Below are positions 56,301-64,000 of a stretch of DNA of 64,000 bases, in pieces (position 1 is the first letter of the stretch; every line of letters begins with the position of its first letter). The translations under genes were made by a program, and so were the position numbers. The DNA is from Brassica napus. Taxonomy: Eukaryota; Streptophyta; Magnoliopsida; Brassicales; Brassicaceae. The stretch spans positions 1-64,000 of the forward strand of contig NW_026015103.1 of NCBI RefSeq assembly GCF_020379485.1, given 5' to 3'. The notes under the pieces were generated by a model, which saw nothing but the letters and a program-made list of their open reading frames with translations, made no database searches and was not told the origin of the DNA.

Positions 56301-59300
56301 TGTAAGAAGCTTGATTTTGATACATAAAGTAATGGAGAATCACTAGGAAGTTGAATAAATCTCATAGGAGTTAGGATGAAGAAGCTATCCCACTTTCAAA
56401 TCAGGTGATCCCAGTTTTCCTGTTTGGGAATATGACAGCTTCTTTGTCATTCTAATCAAACCAGGATGAATCGCGATGTAAGAAGCTTGATTTTGATACA
56501 TAAAGTAATGGAGAATCACTAGGAAGTTGAATAAATCTCATAGGAGTTAGGATGAAGAAGCTATCCCACTTTCAAATCAGGTGATCCCAGTTTTCCTGTT
56601 TGGGAATATGACAGCTTCTTTGTCATTCTAATCAAACCAATGAATCGCGATGTAAGAAGCTTGATTTTGATACATAAAGTAATGGAGAATCACTAGGAAG
56701 TTGAATAAATCTCATAGGAGTTAGGATGAAGAAGCTATCCCACTTTCAAATCAGGTGATCCCAGTTTTCCTGTTTGGGAATATGACAGCTTCTTTGTCAT
56801 TCTAATCAAACCAGGATGAATCGCGATGTAAGAAGCTTGATTTTGATACATAAAGTAATGGAGAATCACTAGGAAGTTGAATAAATCTCATAGGAGTTAG
56901 GATGAAGAAGCTATCCCACTTTCAAATCAGGTGATCCCAGTTTTCCTGTTTGGGAATATGACAGCTTCTTTGTCATTCTAATCAAACCAGGATGAATCGC
57001 GATGTAAGAAGCTTGATTTTGATACATAAAGTAATGGAGAATCACTAGGAAGTTGAATAAATCTCATAGGAGTTAGGATGAAGAAGCTATCCCACTTTCA
57101 AATCAGGTGATCCCAGTTTTCCTGTTTGGAATATGACAGCTTCTTTGTCATTCTAATCAAACCAGGATGAATCGCGATGTAAGAAGCTTGATTTTGATAC
57201 ATAAAGTAGTGGAGAATCACTAGGAAGTTGAATAAATCTCATAGGAGTTAGGATGAAGAAGCTATCCCACTTTCAAATCAGGTGATCCCAGTTTTCCTGT
57301 TTGGAATATGACAGCTTCTTTGTCATTCTAATCAAACCAGGATGAATCGCGATGTAAGAAGCTTGATTTTGATACATAAAGTAATGGAGAATCACTAGGA
57401 AGTTGAATAAATCTCATAGGAGTTAGGATGAAGAAGCTATCCCACTTTCAAATCAGGTGATCCCAGTTTTCCTGTTTGGGAATATGACAGCTTCTTTGTC
57501 ATTCTAATCAAACCAGATGAATCGCGATGTAAGAAGCTTGATTTTGATACATAAAGTATGGAGAATCACTAGGAAGTTGAATAAATCTCATAGGAGTTAG
57601 GATGAAGAAGCTATCCCACTTTCAAATCAGGTGATCCCAGTTTTCCTGTTTGGGAATATGACAGCTTCTTTGTCATTCTAATCAAACCAGGATGAATCGC
57701 GATGTAAGAAGCTTGATTTATATAAAGTAATGGAGAATCATAGGAAGTTGAATAAATCTCATAGGAGTTAGGCCGAAGAAGCTATCCCACTTTCAAATCA
57801 GGTGATCCCAGTTTTCCTGTTTGGGAATATGACAGCTTCTTTGTCATTCTAATCAAACCAGGATGAATCGCGATCTAAGAAGCTTGATTTTGATACATAA
57901 AGTAATGGAGAATCACTAGGAAGTTGAATAAATCGCATAGGAGTTAGGATGAAGAAGCTATCCCACTTTCAAATCAGGTGATCCCAGTTTTCCTGTTTGG
58001 GAATATGACAGCTTCCTTGTCATTCTAATCAAACCAGGATGAATCGCGATGTAAGAAGCTTGATTTTGATACATAAAGTAATGGAGAATCACTAGGAAGT
58101 TGAATAAATCTCATAGGAGTTAGGATGAAGAAGCTATCCCACTTTCAAATCAGGTGATCCCAGTTTTCCTGTTTGGGAATATGACAGCTTCTTTGTCATT
58201 CTAATCAAACCAGGATGAATCGCGATGTAAGAAGCTTGATTTTGATATATAAAGTAATGGAGAATCACTAGGAAGTTGAATAAATCTCATAGGAGTTAGG
58301 ATGAAGAAGCTATCCCACTTTCAAATCAGGTGATCCCAGTTTTCCTGTTTGGGAATATGACAGCTTCTTTGTCATTCTAATCAAACCAGGATGAATCGCG
58401 ATGTAAGAAGCTTGATTTTGATACATAAAGTAATGGAGAATCACTAGGAAGTTGAATAAATCTCATAGGAGTTAGGATGAAGAAGCTATCCCACTTTCAA
58501 ATCAGGTGATCCCAGTTTTCCTGTTTGGGAATATGACAGCTTCTTTGTCATTCTAATCAAACCAGGATGAATCGCGATGTAAGAAGCTTGATTTTGATAC
58601 ATAAAGTAGTGGAGAATCACTAGGAAGTTGAATAAATCTCATAGGAGTTAGGATGAAGAAGCTATCCCACTTTCAAATCAGGTGATCCCAGTTTTCCTGT
58701 TTGGGAATATGACAGCTTCTTTGTCATTCTAATCAAACCAGGATGAATCGCGATGTAAGAAGCTTGATTTTGATACATAAAGTAATGGAGAATCACTAGG
58801 AAGTTGAATAAATCTCATAGGAGTTAGGATGAAGAAGCTATCCCACTTTCAAATCAGGTGATCCCAGTTTTCCTGTTTGGGAATATGACAGCTTCTTTGT
58901 CATTCTAATCAAACCAGGATGAATCGCGATGTAAGAAGCTTGATTTTGATACATAAAGTAGTGGAGAATCACTAGGAAGTTGAATAAATCTCATAGGAGT
59001 TAGGATGAAGAAGCTATCCCACTTTCAAATCAGGTGATCCCAGTTTTCCTGTTTGGGAATATGACAGCTTCTTTGTCATTCTAATCAAACCAGGATGAAT
59101 CGCGATGTAAGAAGCTTGATTTTGATACATAAAGTAATGGAGAATCACTAGGAAGTTGAATAAATCTCATAGGAGTTAGGATGAAGAAGCTATCCCACTT
59201 TCAAATCAGGTGATCCCAGTTTTCCTGTTTGGGAATATGACAGCTTCTTTGTCATTCTAATCAAACCAGGATGAATCGCGATGTAAGAAGCTTGATTTTG

Positions 59301-59831
59301 ATACATAAAGTATGGAGAATCACTAGGAAGTTGAATAAATCTCATAGGAGTTAGGATGAAGAAGCTATCCCACTTTCAAATCAGGTGATCCCAGTTTCCT
59401 GTTTGGGAATATGACAGCTTCCTTGTCATTCTAATCAAACCAGGATGAATCGCGATGTAAGCTTGATTTTGATACATAAAGTAATGGAGAATCACTAGGA
59501 AGTTGAATAAATCTCATAGGAGTTAGGATGAAGAAGCTATCCCACTTTCAAATCAGGTGATCCCAGTTTTCCTGTTTGGGAATATGACAGCTTCCTTGTC
59601 ATTCTAATCAAACCAGGATGAATCGCGATGTAAGAAGCTTGATTTTGATACATAAAGTAATGGAGAATCACTAGGAAGTTGAATAAATCTCATAGGAGTT
59701 AGGATGAAGAAGCTATCCCACTTTCAAATCAGGTGATCCCAGTTTTCCTGTTTGGGAATATGACAGCTTCTTTGTCATTCTAATCAAACCAGGATGAATC
59801 GCGATGTAAGAAGCTTGATTTTGATACATAA
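53340..59831 (+). repeat. CentBr-like satellite, right block, first part (about 37 monomers)
   Basis: 176-bp monomers in the same orientation as all others, mostly uniform, with scattered one-base deletions and small rearrangements, for example CACTTTCACATTTCAAAG near 55165. The GTAG variant is found at 55626, 57206, 58606 and 58959. Confidence 0.95.
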
Positions 59832-60394
59832 GGAATATGAGTAGAGTTGGATCTCATAGATTAGGATGAAGAAGCTATCATTTCAAATCAGGTGAAGGAT
59901 TTCCTTTGGGATACCAGTTCCTTACCATTCCCGTACAATCAAACCAGGATGTCCGGTGTACAGAAGCTATCGACAATGCGTTGAGAGTGTTACCGCGGGA
60001 AGAATAACTCATAGATTAGTTTGATTACCTTGACCAAATAAGGCATATGACCGTGTTGGAATAGGATGAGCTTCTCTACATTCTAACACAGGATGGAGTA
60101 TAAGGTTCACTTTAGCATAGTTGGACACGGCGTGTAAGAGGCTCATGGAGTCCGGATTCAAATTAAAGAAAGCTCCCAGCTTGACCTCACATGCTTAAGT
60201 CCTCGTCTTAAACCCTAGTATGACACTCCTATTAATATTGTAACACTCTTCTCATTAATAAAGATTTGCGGATTAGTCACTCTCTCTCTAGTAATCTCTC
60301 TGTTTCATCATGGATTAATAAGCTATCCCTTTCAAATCAGAATCTCCCAGCTTCTCTTAATATGACAAATCTCTCATTCCATTCTAATCACCAG
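59832..60394 (+). other. Garbled stretch: copia-2-type LTR merged with satellite
   Basis: About 560 bases that match neither sequence alone but carry ordered fragments of both. Satellite words: GAAGCTATC, AATCAAACCAGGATG and CTTTCAAATCAG. Words of the copia-2 LTR in the correct LTR order: CGACC/CGCG, TTGACCTCACATGCTTA, AAACCCTA, TATTGTAAC and CATTAATAA. The GAATC-to-AAATC distance across it (about 599 bases) is close to one LTR plus duplication (586) and is not a multiple of 176. Best explained as a consensus of reads with and without an LTR here. Confidence 0.65.
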
Positions 60395-63300
60395 AAATCG
60401 CGATGTAAGAAGCTTGATTTTGATACATAAAGTATGGAGAATCACTAGGAAGTTGAATAAATCTCATAGGAGTTAGGATGAAGAAGCTATCCCACTTTCA
60501 AATCAGGTGATCCCAGTTTTCCTGTTTGGGAATATGACAGCTTCTTGTCATTCTAATCAAACCAGGATGAATCGCGATGTAAGAAGCTTGATTTTGATAC
60601 ATAAAGTAGTGGAGAATCACTAGGAAGTTGAATAAATCTCATAGGAGTTAGGATGAAGAAGCTATCCCACTTTCAAATCAGGTGATCCCAGTTTTTCTGT
60701 TTGGGAATATGACAGCTTCTTTGTCATTCTAATCAAACCAGGATGAATCGCGATGTAAGAAGCTTGATTTTGATACATAAAGTAATGGAGAATCACTAGG
60801 AAGTTGAATAAATCTCATAGGAGTTAGGATGAAGAAGCTATCCCACTTTCAAATCAGGTGATCCCAGTTTTCCTGTTTGGGAATATGACAGCTTCTTGTC
60901 ATTCTAATCAAACCAGGATGAATCGCGATGTAAGAAGCTTGATTTTGATACATAAAGTAATGGAGAATCACTAGGAAGTTGAATAAATCTCATAGGAGTT
61001 AGGATGAAGAAGCTATCCCACTTTCAAATCAGGTGATCCCAGTTTTCCTGTTTGGGAATATGACAGCTTCTTTGTCATTCTAATCAAACCAGGATGAATC
61101 GCGATGTAAGAAGCTTGATTTTGATACATAAAGTATGGAGAATCACTAGGAAGTTGAATAAATCTCATAGGAGTTAGGATGGAAGCTATCCCACTTTCAA
61201 ATCAGGTGATCCCAGTTTTCCTGTTTGGGAATATGACAGCTTCTTTGTCATTCTAATCAAACCAGGATGAATCGCGATGTAAGAAGCTTGATTTTGATAC
61301 ATAAAGTAATGGAGAATCACTAGGAAGTTGAATAAATCTCATAGGAGTTAGGATGAAGAAGCTATCCCACTTTCAAATCAGGTGATCCCAGTTTTCCTGT
61401 TTGGGAATATGACAGCTTCTTTGTCATTCTAATCAACCAGGATGAATCGCGATGTAAGAAGCTTGATTTTGATACATAAAGTAATGGAGAATCATAGGTT
61501 GAATAAATCTCATAGGAGTTAGGATGAAGAAGCTATCCCACTTTCAAATCAGGTGATCCCAGTTTTCCTGTTTGGGAATATGACAGCTTCTTTTGTCATT
61601 CTAATCAAACCAGGATGAATCGCGATGTAAGAAGCTTGATTTTGATACATAAAGTATGGAGAATCACTAGGAAGTTGAATAAATCTCATAGGAGTTAGGA
61701 TGAAGAAGCTATCCCACTTTCAAATCAGGTGATCCCAGTTTCCTGTTTGGGAATATGACAGCTTCTTTGTCATTCTAATCAAACCAGGATGAATCGCGAT
61801 GTAAGAAGCTTGATTTTGATACATAAAGTAATGGAGAATCACTAGGAAGTTGAATAAATCTCATAGGAGTTAGGATGAAGAAGCTATCCCACTTTCAAAT
61901 CAGGTGATCCCAGTTTTTCTGTTTGGGAATATGACAGCTTCTTTGTCATTCTAATCAAACCAGAATGAATCGCGATGTAAGAAGCTTGATTTTGATACAT
62001 AAAGTAATGGAGAATCACTAGGAAGTTGAATAAATCTCATAGGAGTTAGGATGAAGAAGCTATCCCACTTTCAAATCAGGTGATCCCAGTTTTCCTGTTT
62101 GGGAATGACAGCTTCTTTGTCATTCTAATCAAACCAGGATGAATCGCGATGTAAGAAGCTTGATTTTGATACATAAAGTAATGGAGAATCACTAGGAAGT
62201 TGAATAAATCTCATAGGAGTTAGGATGAAGAAGCTATCCCACTTTCAAATCAGGTGATCCCAGTTTTCCTGTTTGGGAATATGACAGCTTCCTTGTCATT
62301 CTATTCTAATCAACCAGGATGAATCGCGATGTAAGAAGCTTGATTTTGATACATAAAGTAATGGAGAATCACTAGGAAGTGAATAAATCTCATAGGAGTT
62401 AGGATGAAGAAGCTATCCCACTTTCAAATCAGGTGATCCCAGTTTCCTGTTTGGGAATATACAGCTTCCTTGTCATTCTAATCAAACCAGGATGAATCGC
62501 GATGTAAGAAGCTTGATTTTGATACATAAAGTAATGGAGAATCACTAGGAAGTTGAATAAATCTCATAGGAGTTAGGATGAAGAAGCTATCCCACTTTCA
62601 AATCAGGTGATCCCAGTTTTCCTGTTTGGGAATATGACAGCTTCTTTGTCATTCTAATCAAACCAGGATGAATCGCGATGTAAGAAGCTTGATTTTGATA
62701 CATAAAGTAGTGGAGAATCACAGGAAGTTGAATAAATCTCATAGGAGTTAGGATGAAGAAGCTATCCCACTTTCAAATCAGGTGATCCCAGTTTTCCTGT
62801 TTGGGAATATGACAGCTTCTTTGTCATTCTAATCAACCAGGATGAATCGCGATGTAAGAAGCTTGATTTTGATACATAAAGTAATGGAGAATCACTAGGA
62901 AGTTGAATAAATCTCATAGGAGTTAGGATGAAGAAGCTATCCCACTTTCAAATCAGGTGATCCCAGTTTTCCTGTTTGGAATATGACAGCTTCTTTGTCA
63001 TTCTAATCAAACCAGGATGAATCGCGATGTAAGAAGCTTGATTTTGATACATAAAGTAATGGAGAATCACTAGGAAGTTGAATAAATCTCATAGGAGTTA
63101 GGATGAAGAAGCTATCCCACTTTCAAATCAGGTGATCCCAGTTTTCCTGTTTGGGAATATGACAGCTTCTTTGTCATTCTAATCAAACCAGGATGAATCG
63201 CGATGTAAGAGCTTGATTTTGATACATAAAGTAATGGAGAATCACTAGAAGTTGAATAAATCTCATAGGAGTTAGGATGAAGAAGCTATCCCACTTTCAA

Positions 63301-64000
63301 ATCAGGTGATCCCAGTTTTCCTGTTTGGAATATGACAGCTTCTTCATTCTAATCAAACCAGGATGAATCGCGATGTAAGAAGCTTGATTTTGATACATAA
63401 AGTAATGGAGAATCACTAGGAATTGAATAAATCTCATAGGAGTTAGGATGAAGAAGCTATCCCACTTTCAAATCAGTGATCCCAGTTTTCCTGTTTGGAA
63501 TATGACAGCTTCTTTGTCATTCTAATCAAACCAGGATGAATCGCGATGTAAGAAGCTTGATTTTGATACATAAAGTAATGGAGAATCACTAGGAAGTTGA
63601 ATAAATCTCATAGGAGTTAGGATGAAGAAGCTATCCCACTTTCAAATCAGGTGATCCCAGTTTTCCTGTTTGGGAATATGACAGCTTCTTTGTCATTCTA
63701 ATCAAACCAATGAATCGCGATGTAAGAAGCTTGATTTTGATACATAAAGTAATGGAGAATCACTAGGAAGTTGAATAAATCTCATAGGAGTTAGGATGAA
63801 GAAGCTATCCCACTTTCAAATCAGGTGATCCCAGTTTTCCTGTTTGGGAATATGACAGCTTCTTTGTCATTCTAATCAACCAGGATGAATCGCGATGTAA
63901 GAAGCTTGATTTATACATAAAGTAATGGAGAATCACTAGGAAGTTGAATAAATCTCATAGGAGTTAGGATGAAGAAGCTATCCCACTTTCAAATCAGGTG
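60395..64000 (+). repeat. CentBr-like satellite, right block, second part (about 20 monomers)
   Basis: Resumes cleanly at AATCGCGATGTAAG. Same unit and strand; frequent one-base deletions (CTTCTTGTC, TTTGGAATATG, AATCAACCAGG). It runs off the end of the window. Confidence 0.95.

Noticed and set aside
59832..60394. A novel unique gene-like insert in the satellite
   Set aside because: No open frame and no unique content; all recognisable words come from the satellite or the copia-2 LTR.

Overview
This window looks like a plant centromere, most likely from Brassica or a very close relative such as Raphanus. The main reason is a tandem satellite with a 176-bp monomer, one HindIII site (AAGCTT) per monomer and a conserved ATCGCGAT palindrome. 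These match what I know of the CentBr centromeric satellite. About 36 kb of the 64 kb is this satellite, all in one orientation. The rest is LTR retrotransposons. I see no host protein-coding gene, no tRNA or rRNA gene and no CRISPR array.

Layout. 1-77: satellite end. 83-6452: a complete but heavily broken Ty3/gypsy chromovirus (element A, CRM/CRB-like) with 5-bp target duplications (GAATC). 6453-28751: satellite, about 127 monomers, diverged near element A and very uniform further in. 28752-44897: a nested stack of three young LTR elements. Copia-2 (outermost, TSD GAATC) was hit inside its 5' LTR by copia-1 (28899-39164, TSD CAGAC). Copia-1 was then hit between pol and its 3' LTR by a minus-strand non-autonomous element that encodes only a Gag-like protein (33903-38522, TSD TTCCC). 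44898-48301: diverged satellite. 48302-53339: a second gypsy chromovirus (element B, TSD ATAAA) with a mostly intact gag but a deleted reverse transcriptase and a decayed 3' half. 53340-64000: satellite again, interrupted at about 59832-60394 by a garbled stretch that looks like a copia-2-type LTR and satellite averaged together.

How the parts relate. The LTR pairs of the three nested elements are almost identical (1 difference in 581 bp, 2 in 529, 1 in 1004), so all three insertions are recent. Copia-1 has one uninterrupted 1424-codon gag-pol frame from its first in-frame ATG. Copia-2 is intact except for one frameshift between integrase and reverse transcriptase. The Gag-only element has no enzymes and would need pol from another element. 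Its 878-codon protein has two capsid-like units, and its reading frame runs through nearly the whole U3 of its 3' LTR. Element A and copia-2, from different superfamilies, sit at the same position of the satellite monomer (GAATC|GCGATG).

Limits. Families and domains were recognised by eye from motifs; no database search was run. Single-base deletions are frequent in some stretches (1-6450, 9600-11300, 50750-53400, 57000-64000) and nearly absent in others, so part of the apparent decay may be sequencing or consensus error.
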